Positions 1 through 5,093 of a stretch of 5,093 nucleotides of DNA are shown in pieces. The notes beneath the pieces are model-generated. The model saw nothing but the letters and a program-made list of their open reading frames with translations. It was not told the origin of the DNA and searched no databases. The stretch comes from Clostridia bacterium (GTDB taxonomy: Bacteria > Bacillota > Clostridia > Oscillospirales > CAG-272). The position numbers and the translations under genes are program-made. Location: contig JAGAFQ010000067.1 in the NCBI GenBank assembly GCA_017612495.1, forward strand, positions 1 to 5,093, given 5' to 3'. Numbering within the stretch: position 1 is the stretch's first letter; each line of letters begins with the position of its first letter.

Positions 1-1196
1 GGGTCAAGAGGCAAAAAGGGAGCGCCGAAGCAGGTCGAGAACGTAGCCTGCGGCTCGGTGATTCCGCGTTCGGTGCCTGCAAGCTTGCTCGTATAGCCCG
101 AAACGAAATGATACATTGCCATATTCTTATCGAGCTTTGCAACGGGAGGCAATACTCCGAATGCGTCGGCAGTGAGGAATATAACGGTCTTGGGAACTCC
201 GCCGACACCGGGGATGGCGGCATTGGGAATATAATCGACGGGATATCCGACACGAGTATTTTCGGTAAGGGAATTGTCGGCAAAGTCGAGTTCGCCGTTT
301 TCGTCCATGATAACGTTTTCGACAAGAGCGCCGAACTTGATTGCATCCCAGATCTGCGGCTCGTTTTCTTTTGAGAGGTTGATACATTTTGCATAGCAGC
401 CGCCCTCAAAATTGAATACACCGTTTTTCGACCAGCCGTGCTCGTCGTCGCCGATAAGCATTCTGTTCGGGTCGGCGCTGAGCGTTGTTTTGCCCGTGCC
501 CGAAAGTCCGAAGAACAATGCGCTGTCGCCGTCTTTGCCGATGTTTGCCGAGCAATGCATTGGAAAAACGTCCTTTGCGGGCATAACGTAGTTCATCACC
601 GAGAAGACGCTCTTCTTGATCTCGCCTGCATAACGGCTGCCGGCAATGATGACAAGATGGCGTTCATAGTCGATGATTATGGCAGCTTCGCTGTTCGTGC
701 CGTCAACGGCGGGCAAGCACTTGAAGCCGGGAGCGGCGATTATAGTATAATCCTCTTTAAACTCCGCAAGTTCTTTTTCGTCGGGACGAATGAGAAGCTG
801 ATGGATAAAGAGGTTTTGAGAAGCATATTCGTTGATTATTCTGAAAGCAAGACGGTTGTTCTTATCTGCACCGGCAAAACCGTCGAATACGTATAATTTC
901 TTACCTTGCAAATATGCAGTGATGCGGTTATAGATCCCGTCAAATTTTTCTTTTGATATGGCAACGTTTACTTTGCCCCAAGAGATGGAATCGTGAACGG
1001 CAGGAGTATCTACAATGAATTTATCGTCGGGAGAACGACCCGTGTATTTGCCGGTCGTGACTACCAAAGCACCGGTCTTTGAGAGTTTGCCCTCACCGTT
1101 TTTGAGCGCTTCCTCTACCAAAGAGGGAACGGGCATGTTGCGATAAACTTCTTTTGATTCGATTATGCCGAGTTTTTCAAGATTTAAGTTATACAT
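1..1196 (-). CDS. pckA: Phosphoenolpyruvate carboxykinase (ATP), C-terminus cut by window edge
   Basis: Cytosolic enzyme that interconverts oxaloacetate + ATP and phosphoenolpyruvate + CO2 + ADP. The minus frame is open from an ATG at 1196-1194 to the left edge, giving 398 complete codons. The family is usually about 530 residues, so roughly a quarter is missing. Visible motifs: TGRSPDDK (about residue 52, with the substrate-binding Arg54), YAGEIKKS (189-196, metal-site lysine), HCSANIG (214-220, metal-ligand histidine), the P-loop GLSGTGKTT (230-238, Lys236), the kinase-2 motif LIGDDEHGW (247-255), FEGGCYAK (263-270) and ENTRVGYP (312-319). These identify the ATP-dependent rather than the GTP-dependent class. 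The start is supported by a GAAAGG ribosome site (1205-1210) eight bases upstream of the ATG. The gene has its own promoter (1279-1306) and a palindromic leader. In fermentative anaerobes the enzyme often works in the carboxylating direction, but the direction here cannot be read from sequence. Confidence 0.98.
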   Translation of the reverse strand, partial: MYNLNLEKLGIIESKEVYRNMPVPSLVEEALKNGEGKLSKTGALVVTTGKYTGRSPDDKFIVDTPAVHDSISWGKVNVAISKEKFDGIYNRITAYLQGKKLYVFDGFAGADKNNRLAFRIINEYASQNLFIHQLLIRPDEKELAEFKEDYTIIAAPGFKCLPAVDGTNSEAAIIIDYERHLVIIAGSRYAGEIKKSVFSVMNYVMPAKDVFPMHCSANIGKDGDSALFFGLSGTGKTTLSADPNRMLIGDDEHGWSKNGVFNFEGGCYAKCINLSKENEPQIWDAIKFGALVENVIMDENGELDFADNSLTENTRVGYPVDYIPNAAIPGVGGVPKTVIFLTADAFGVLPPVAKLDKNMAMYHFVSGYTSKLAGTERGITEPQATFSTCFGAPFLPLD

Positions 1197-1238
1197 TGTG
1201 GTTACCTTTCACAATAAATATTAACAAATTATGAACGT

Positions 1239-1268
1239 TTTGCAATTTCCATATAGTAAAATTGCAAA
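1239..1268 (-). promoter_or_regulatory. Perfect palindrome in the pckA leader
   Basis: A perfect inverted repeat: arms 1239-1248 and 1259-1268 (TTTGCAATTT / AAATTGCAAA read along pckA), 10 bp each, separated by 10 bases. It begins about four bases after the transcription start predicted from the -10 box and ends about 30 bases before the ribosome site. No U-tract follows, so it is not a terminator. It could be an operator for a dimeric regulator just downstream of +1, or a hairpin near the 5' end of the mRNA. I do not recognise it as a cre site or a known riboswitch. The regulator is unknown. Confidence 0.6.
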
Positions 1269-1278
1269 TCATAGAGGT

Positions 1279-1306
1279 ATTATACCACAAATTTCCGATT
1301 TGGCAA
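1279..1306 (-). promoter_or_regulatory. pckA promoter (sigma-A type, extended -10)
   Basis: Read on the minus strand: -35 TTGCCA (1301-1306), a 16-base spacer, and a perfect -10 TATAAT (1279-1284) preceded by TGG, which forms an extended -10 element. Transcription is predicted to start near 1272, giving a leader of about 75 bases. The -35 box lies about 20 bases downstream of the stop codon of the preceding flavin-reductase-like gene, so pckA can be transcribed independently of it. Confidence 0.85.
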
Positions 1307-1325
1307 GGGGTAAAACGAAAAAATA

Positions 1326-1826
1326 TCACATTTTTTTGTAAATTTTTTCAATTTCACAAATGTACATCCTGTGAAAATCGTTTTGATCGTAATGCTTGAT
1401 AATATCGGCGCTTAAAAAGTTTTCGGGCAAGAGATCGTTATAGTAAATCTTTTTGCATAAAAATGTTAAGTTTGCGTTGTCGAATGTTAAATATTCATCT
1501 TTTATGACGGGAACAAGGTCGGTCTTTGCGATCTTATCACCGTCTCTGCCCGATACTGTGCCGAGATAAGATAAATCTTTTCTGTATTTTCCGTCAAAAA
1601 ACGAAAGGGAAATGAAATTTGTCTTTTCGGTAAATTCAAAAGTATATCTTTGCGGACGAATAAAGAGGAAGCAGACGGGTTTATTCCAGAGAATACCCAT
1701 ACCGCCCCAGCTGACCGTCATGCAGTTATATTTGCCGTCTTCGGTCTTTGCACCGACAAGACCCCACTTTTTGCCTATCAGATCAAATGCGTTTTCATTG
1801 AGTGAATAAGGATTTATTTCTGTCAT
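1326..1826 (-). CDS. Flavin-reductase-like FMN-binding split-barrel protein
   Basis: A 166-residue cytosolic protein of the flavin reductase-like / flavoredoxin type, whose members bind FMN in a split beta-barrel and pass electrons from NAD(P)H or to partner proteins. The visible signature is MTVSWGGMG followed by ILWNKPV (residues 36-51), then FIRPQRYT (55-62) and LSFF (74-77), the stretch that usually lines the flavin site. SGRDGDK (92-98) and the late HRMYICEIE (152-160) are also typical. The length fits a single-domain family member. The ATG at 1826 is preferred over the in-frame GTG at 1841, because the ribosome site AAAGGTGAGG (1836-1845) lies correctly before the ATG and overlaps the GTG. 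No convincing promoter is seen between it and the upstream terminator, and no terminator follows it. Family assignment is firm. Substrate and physiological partner are unknown. Confidence 0.9.
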   Translation of the reverse strand: MTEINPYSLNENAFDLIGKKWGLVGAKTEDGKYNCMTVSWGGMGILWNKPVCFLFIRPQRYTFEFTEKTNFISLSFFDGKYRKDLSYLGTVSGRDGDKIAKTDLVPVIKDEYLTFDNANLTFLCKKIYYNDLLPENFLSADIIKHYDQNDFHRMYICEIEKIYKKM

Positions 1827-1835
1827 GATATGATA

Positions 1836-1845
1836 CCTCACCTTT
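1836..1845 (-). promoter_or_regulatory. Ribosome binding site that fixes the start of the flavin-reductase-like gene
   Basis: AAAGGTGAGG on the minus strand, strongly complementary to the 16S 3' end and nine bases before the ATG at 1826. The alternative GTG start at 1841 lies inside this element and has no ribosome site of its own, so the five extra N-terminal residues are probably not translated. Confidence 0.8.
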
Positions 1846-1871
1846 ATATATGTTTGAGTTTATAAAATGTT

Positions 1872-1895
1872 AAAGGGACAGCACGCTGTCCCTTT
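1872..1895 (-). terminator. Hairpin after the ECF S-component gene, imperfect U-tract
   Basis: A perfect 11-bp stem (AAAGGGACAGC / GCTGTCCCTTT) with a two-base centre, more realistically 10 bp with a tetraloop, starting nine bases after the stop codon of the transporter gene. On the minus strand the stem's own TTT is followed by AACATTTTATA, so the U-tract is interrupted. It probably terminates transcription but may leak into the flavin-reductase-like gene downstream. Confidence 0.7.
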
Positions 1896-1903
1896 GATAA
1901 TAT

Positions 1904-2494
1904 TTATTTCGTTATCACTTGAACTATTCTTGCTATCGTTGCCGAAAGGACTGCGTTTATTGCAAATTCCACAATAAAATTCACGCCTACGATAACGATG
2001 AAAAGAAAATAGATCGGATTTGAACCTTGCGCAAAGCTCAAAAGAGCGGGGCGCATGACGGTCAGCATTGCGATGCAAAACGTACCCGTGTTGAAGATAG
2101 GTGCCGATATCGAGGCGATGATACATCCCAGGGTGCGATTTTTTGAAAAGAGCTTGTAAACAAGACCCGAGCCGAGACCCGCAAGCATACCTTTGAAAAG
2201 CGCCAAAACGATAGTCCAAACGGGAGATACCTGAATAAGTCCCGCCGTGCCTGCATCAAGACCCACAAGAGCATATAACGTGACTATGCCGCCGAATATC
2301 AAGCCGAGTGCGGCACCGGCAAAAGGACCGTATATTATCGCTCCTATGACGATAGGCACGAGCGCAAGGGTTATTGAAAGTGTGCCGATGTGAATGGTGC
2401 AGGCGAGCGCCTGTAAAACGACGATCAGCGCAACGAGCAAACCGAGCGCGACTATCTTGTTAGTGCCGTTTTTGAAAGATTTAGTGAAGTGCAT
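1904..2494 (-). CDS. ECF transporter S component (substrate-binding membrane subunit), substrate unassigned
   Basis: A 196-residue integral membrane protein of the energy-coupling factor S-component type. It captures a vitamin or other micronutrient and relies on a shared EcfA-EcfA'-EcfT module for ATP-driven uptake. About six membrane segments can be seen, near residues 13-31, 36-54, 57-77, 90-113, 121-146 and 160-190. The pattern of small residues in IIYGPFAGAALGLIFGG (53-69) and the C-terminal NFIVEFAINAVLSA (172-185) is typical of the ECF S-component superfamily. No energising-module gene is nearby, consistent with a group II system using a module encoded elsewhere. The start ATG (2494) follows AAAAAGGCGG at good spacing. 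The gene has its own promoter and a leader of only about 26 bases, so there is no room for a riboswitch that might name the substrate. A riboflavin- or pantothenate-type S component is possible, but I cannot choose. Confidence 0.85.
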   Translation of the reverse strand: MHFTKSFKNGTNKIVALGLLVALIVVLQALACTIHIGTLSITLALVPIVIGAIIYGPFAGAALGLIFGGIVTLYALVGLDAGTAGLIQVSPVWTIVLALFKGMLAGLGSGLVYKLFSKNRTLGCIIASISAPIFNTGTFCIAMLTVMRPALLSFAQGSNPIYFLFIVIVGVNFIVEFAINAVLSATIARIVQVITK

Positions 2495-2526
2495 AGCAAC
2501 CGCCTTTTTGTTGAAATCTTAATGGT

Positions 2527-2555
2527 ATAATAGCATATATACAAGATTTTGTCAA
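2527..2555 (-). promoter_or_regulatory. Promoter of the ECF S-component gene
   Basis: Minus strand: perfect -35 TTGACA (2550-2555), a 17-base spacer, and -10 TATTAT (2527-2532) preceded by TGC, an extended -10. The predicted start is near 2520. The -35 box lies one base beyond the U-tract of the uraA terminator, so the two signals are packed back to back. Confidence 0.88.
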
Positions 2556-2556
2556 T

Positions 2557-2585
2557 AAAAAACACAGCGGCATTATGCCGCTGTG
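2557..2585 (-). terminator. Rho-independent terminator of uraA
   Basis: A perfect GC-rich inverted repeat at 2563-2585 (CACAGCGGCA / TGCCGCTGTG, 10 bp, three-base loop) followed on the minus strand by six T (2557-2562). It begins 17 bases after the uraA stop codon. On the plus strand the stem is followed by CTTTTTG, so it could act in both directions, though no converging gene exists here. Confidence 0.93.
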
Positions 2586-2602
2586 CTTTTTGAATGTATA
2601 TG

Positions 2603-3982
2603 TTACTGTTTCTTTGCCGAAAGAACGAGATTTACGATAATGCCGAGGATAAGAGCACAAGCAACTTCGGTGAGCGTTACTTTGCCGAAATTGAGTGTGA
2701 GACCGCCGATGCCGGCAATAAGGATGACAGAAGCGGTAAAGAGATTTTTGTTATCGCCGAGATCTACCGGCTGAAGCATTTTAAGACCCGATACCGCAAT
2801 AAAGCCGTAAAGCGTCATGCAAACGCCGCCCATTACGCAAGAAGGAATGGTTGCCAAGAACGTGGTGAAAGGAGCGATGAACGAAGCGACGATAGCAAGG
2901 ATCGCAGTCGTCAGGATCGTAATAACGGAAGCATTTCCCGAAATAGCAACGCAGCCGACCGATTCGCCGTATGTAGTGTTGGGGCAGCCGCCGAAGATAG
3001 CGCCGCAGAAAGATCCGATACCGTCGCCGAGAAGTGTTCTGTGAAGACCGGGATCTTCCAAAAGTTCGCTTTCGATGATGGAAGAAAGGTTCTTGTGGTC
3101 AGCGATATGCTCTGCGAAAACCACGAATGCAACGGGAATGTAAGCAACTGCGATAGACGCGATGTATGACGCGTTGATCTCGCCGAAGCCCTTGATAGCG
3201 GTAAGGAAAGTGAAATCGGGGATCCATTTCATATTAGCAAAGCCTGAAAAATTGATGATCTGCATAGCTTCGTTGCCGGTCTTAAGACCGATCACGGTGA
3301 GAATTGCCGCTACGGCATAGCCTGCCGCGATACCGATGATGAAAGGTATCATTTTTGCCATCTTCTTGCCGTAAACGGAGCAAATTACCACAACAAAGAG
3401 AGTTATAAGACCGCAGATGAGGCAGAGATAAGGCGAAGCGTTCTGAACTTGTGACGTGATTTCGACTATCGCATCTCCGGTTTCGTTAAGCGCGTTTGAA
3501 ACGACGTCGTGGGTAACGTTGCCCTTGGTAAGGTCGCCGATGGCATTGCCTGCCAAAGAAAGACCGATTATCGAAACGGTAGGACCGATTACAACTGCCG
3601 GCATAAGTTTCGATATCCACTTAACACCGCAGAACTTAACGATTATCGCTATCGCAACATAAACAAGAGCTGCAAAAGCGGCACCGATAATGAGACCGAG
3701 ATAACCGAGGCTCATTGATACGCCGCCTGCAAATGCCGCAGCCATTGAGCTGAGGAAAGCGAAGGAAGAGCCGAGGAACACGGGGCTCTTGAACTTGGTG
3801 AAAAGCAAATAAACGATAGTGCCGACGCCTGCACCGAAGAGTGCGGCGGATTGTGACATACCATTGCCGACGATAGCCGGTACGGCTATGGTTGCCGCAA
3901 GGATTGCGAGGAGCTGCTGGAAAGCAAAGATGATGACGCGGCCGAATGACGGACGGTCTTTTACTCCGTATGTGAGTTGCAT
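2603..3982 (-). CDS. uraA: Uracil permease, NCS2 family (UraA/PyrP type)
   Basis: A 459-residue cytoplasmic-membrane protein importing uracil with protons for pyrimidine salvage. It is strongly hydrophobic along its length, consistent with the 14 membrane segments of NCS2 carriers. From recall of E. coli UraA, Glu291 in FAEHIADH (289-296) matches substrate-binding Glu241, and Glu340 in PNTTYGES (334-341) matches Glu290; their spacing of 49 residues is the same. NTTYGE favours uracil over xanthine. GSSFAF (71-76), DPGLHR (310-315) and IPSCVMGGV (379-387) are further family blocks. Two family-conserved histidine positions are changed: Gln23 replaces His24, and Asp295 replaces His245. The hydrophilic stretch at about 150-182 is longer than in E. 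coli UraA, which is about 430 residues. The start is fixed by GGAGG (3990-3994) seven bases upstream. The gene stands alone between its own promoter and terminator, without pyr biosynthesis neighbours. Confidence 0.95.
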   Translation of the reverse strand: MQLTYGVKDRPSFGRVIIFAFQQLLAILAATIAVPAIVGNGMSQSAALFGAGVGTIVYLLFTKFKSPVFLGSSFAFLSSMAAAFAGGVSMSLGYLGLIIGAAFAALVYVAIAIIVKFCGVKWISKLMPAVVIGPTVSIIGLSLAGNAIGDLTKGNVTHDVVSNALNETGDAIVEITSQVQNASPYLCLICGLITLFVVVICSVYGKKMAKMIPFIIGIAAGYAVAAILTVIGLKTGNEAMQIINFSGFANMKWIPDFTFLTAIKGFGEINASYIASIAVAYIPVAFVVFAEHIADHKNLSSIIESELLEDPGLHRTLLGDGIGSFCGAIFGGCPNTTYGESVGCVAISGNASVITILTTAILAIVASFIAPFTTFLATIPSCVMGGVCMTLYGFIAVSGLKMLQPVDLGDNKNLFTASVILIAGIGGLTLNFGKVTLTEVACALILGIIVNLVLSAKKQ

Positions 3983-4010
3983 GGGAAATCCTCCGTTTTA
4001 TTTAATTTTA

Positions 4011-4036
4011 CGTGTGTGAACACACGCGTTCACACA
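4011..4036 (-). promoter_or_regulatory. Palindromic element at the uraA transcript start, with two competing hairpins
   Basis: Arms 4013-4021 and 4028-4036 form a perfect 9-bp inverted repeat (TGTGTGAAC / GTTCACACA read along uraA) with a six-base centre. It begins about two bases after the start point predicted from the -10 box. A second hairpin, CGTGTG / CACACG with a TTCA loop (4011-4016 and 4021-4026), uses overlapping bases, so the two cannot form together. No U-tract follows, and there is no PyrR-type anti-terminator leader or purine riboswitch. An operator or an mRNA 5' hairpin are both possible. Confidence 0.6.
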
Positions 4037-4044
4037 TCTCTTTA

Positions 4045-4073
4045 ATTATAGTAATTTTATGCAGAAATGTCAA
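4045..4073 (-). promoter_or_regulatory. uraA promoter, perfect sigma-A consensus
   Basis: Minus strand: TTGACA (4068-4073), a 17-base spacer, TATAAT (4045-4050). Both hexamers and the spacing match the consensus exactly. The predicted start is near 4038, leaving a leader of about 55 bases that contains the palindrome and then the ribosome site GGAGG (3990-3994). Confidence 0.93.
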
Positions 4074-4084
4074 TTATTTTGTCG

Positions 4085-4120
4085 AAAAAAATGATCCGTT
4101 TCAAAAAGAAAACGGATCAT
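4085..4120 (-). terminator. Rho-independent terminator of the C39-like peptidase gene
   Basis: A perfect 11-bp inverted repeat (ATGATCCGTTT / AAACGGATCAT, 4091-4101 and 4110-4120) with an eight-base loop, followed on the minus strand by TTTTTT (4085-4090). The peptidase stop codon TGA (4117-4119) lies inside the first arm of the stem. Confidence 0.92.
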
Positions 4121-5093
4121 TTTATAACTACCGCCTGTGCCCAAAGCGATTCATAGCGCGACTCGAATAAATCGAGATCGACGTCATAGTTTCCCGAAAG
4201 CGAATCTGATACGGTGACTGTGTGCTTTTCAAGATCATATCCGCACAGTACCATGCAGTGAAGCGGATGCTTCCAATAGATCGGCTCTCCGTCGATTTTC
4301 CAAACGTAGAAAAAGAACGGCTCTTCAAAGTCGATGGTCGCCCAAACGATGACGGGATGGCCGTTTGCGACTTCGCATAAAAGTTCGTTTACGGTCGATT
4401 TTGAAATATCTATGGCTGTTTTATCTGATTTTTGATCTTCAAGATAGCGGTTTGCCGTCTTTGCGATGACCGGAGCATAGCATCCGAACGAATCGTCGTC
4501 GGTGCGCGGATCTCCGATATTTTTTTCATAAGGTGAGACCTTTTCGTAATCTCCTTTTTCAAGATAATCGTCTGACATTTTGAGCTTGTCCGCGTCATAT
4601 CCGAGATAGTTCAGCACTGCGGTGAGCGACGTTATCTCACATCCGTTCGGCAACTCGGGCAACTGTATCACCGGCTCAAAATCAAGTTTTTCGCTTTTGG
4701 GGATGTTATACAGATCGTCGTTTATTTTGATACTGCCCGAAACGGTGAGCGTTTTGAATTCAACGCCTTGATACTTCGCGTCAACATCCCAATCGATCTT
4801 ATAGTCAAAAGAATAGCATTCATTCTCGGGCAAAGAGATGGTCTTTTCGTAAATGCTTATTTTTTCAAGATCTTTCGATTTCTGATAAGCGGGAATGGTG
4901 AATTTTAACACGGCACCGCAGATTTCGGCTGTCGCGGTCGTTTTCGGTACGTAGTCGGTATGATAGAGGTCTATGTAAATATGTAAAATGTCGCCGTGCT
5001 TTTCGTTGTATGAATAATTCCAGCTCAAAACCAAATTAAGATCCGTTATCGTCTCGGTCGATCTTTTTCCGCTTTCTTTGCAGAGAGTGCGAA
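4117..5093 (-). CDS. C39-like cysteine peptidase (Peptidase_C39_2 type), N-terminus beyond window
   Basis: The minus frame has no stop from 4117 to the right edge, giving 324 residues with the true start outside. A TTG at 5034 is in frame, but 19 more open codons precede it and no good ribosome site is seen, so it is not a likely start. Numbering from the first visible codon, residues 1 to about 135 form a strand-rich polar region, probably a beta-sandwich accessory domain. About 140-324 match the C39-like papain-fold family: LPELPNGCEITS carries the presumed nucleophile Cys151 with Gln143 upstream, FGCYAPVI (202-209) and GHPVIVWATI (244-253) are family blocks, and LHCMVLCGYD holds the presumed His278, with Asp296 in VSDSLSG. 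Related clostridial proteins are often secreted or lipid-anchored, which cannot be judged here because the N-terminus is missing. The substrate is unknown. No ABC exporter or bacteriocin gene accompanies it, so a peptide-leader-processing role is not supported. Confidence 0.88.
   Translation of the reverse strand, partial: RTLCKESGKRSTETITDLNLVLSWNYSYNEKHGDILHIYIDLYHTDYVPKTTATAEICGAVLKFTIPAYQKSKDLEKISIYEKTISLPENECYSFDYKIDWDVDAKYQGVEFKTLTVSGSIKINDDLYNIPKSEKLDFEPVIQLPELPNGCEITSLTAVLNYLGYDADKLKMSDDYLEKGDYEKVSPYEKNIGDPRTDDDSFGCYAPVIAKTANRYLEDQKSDKTAIDISKSTVNELLCEVANGHPVIVWATIDFEEPFFFYVWKIDGEPIYWKHPLHCMVLCGYDLEKHTVTVSDSLSGNYDVDLDLFESRYESLWAQAVVIK

Noticed and set aside
438..896. 152-residue plus-strand open frame
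   Set aside because: It lies wholly antisense to pckA, whose minus frame carries unmistakable catalytic motifs here. It has no recognisable domain or ribosome site and is a frame shadow.
1210..1230. Rex-like half site (TTGTTAA) in the pckA leader
   Set aside because: The opposite half (TATTGTG) does not complete the inverted TTGTTAA/TTAACAA pattern, and the position is far downstream of the promoter.
1842..1865. Possible promoter for the flavin-reductase-like gene (TATATA or TATAAA)
   Set aside because: No acceptable -35 box lies at 16-18 bases. The better-placed TATATA would start transcription inside the ribosome site, leaving almost no leader.
1860..2219. 119-residue minus-strand open frame overlapping the ECF gene
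   Set aside because: It is in another frame of the same strand, its start lies inside the S-component gene, it runs through the terminator hairpin, and it lacks family features.
2594..3169. 191-residue plus-strand open frame
   Set aside because: It is antisense to the conserved C-terminal part of uraA. Its Arg/Asp/Ser-rich composition is typical of a reverse-frame shadow of a membrane protein gene.
3983..4044. Purine riboswitch or PyrR attenuator before uraA
   Set aside because: The leader of about 55 bases is too short for these elements, and neither a purine aptamer core nor an antiterminator/terminator pair is present.
4117..5034. TTG at 5034 as start of the C39-like peptidase
   Set aside because: The frame stays open upstream to the window edge with plausible protein sequence, and no suitable ribosome site precedes the TTG. 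The gene is better treated as 5'-partial.
1..5093. Mobile element, CRISPR, phage or defence island
   Set aside because: No transposase, integrase, direct-repeat array, target-site duplication or tRNA was seen. All genes are co-directional housekeeping or transport types with similar base use by eye.

Overview
The window looks like ordinary chromosomal sequence from an anaerobic Firmicute, most likely a member of the Clostridia. The grounds are protein character (a clostridial-type UraA, an ECF transporter S component, a small flavin-reductase-like protein, a C39-like peptidase), strong purine-rich Shine-Dalgarno sites, consensus sigma-A promoters, and AT-rich spacers with U-tailed hairpins. 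This assignment is inferred from family resemblance. No rRNA or other taxonomic marker is present.

All five genes lie on the minus strand, so transcription runs from high to low coordinates. From right to left: (1) the C-terminal part of a C39-like cysteine peptidase, open at the right edge and ending in a terminator whose hairpin contains the stop codon; (2) a UraA-type uracil permease with a perfect-consensus promoter, a palindrome at the predicted transcript start, and a strong terminator; (3) an ECF transporter S component with its own extended -10 promoter and a short leader; (4) a flavin-reductase-like FMN-binding protein with no convincing promoter, lying behind a terminator with a poor U-tract; (5) the first 398 residues of ATP-type phosphoenolpyruvate carboxykinase (pckA), with its own extended -10 promoter and a palindromic leader, cut by the left edge.

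The genes do not form one pathway. They read as mostly single-gene transcription units: uracil uptake, uptake of an unassigned micronutrient, a flavin/redox protein, and a central carbon enzyme that in anaerobes often runs towards oxaloacetate. There is no mobile element, CRISPR array, RNA gene or defence locus. I did not find an undescribed multi-gene system. The best second looks are the two palindromes that begin within a few bases of the predicted start points of uraA and pckA, the residue changes at two family-conserved histidine positions in UraA, and the unclear transcription of the flavin-reductase-like gene.

The only gene-free stretches are short intergenic gaps (77 to 134 bases), all covered by the regulatory features listed.
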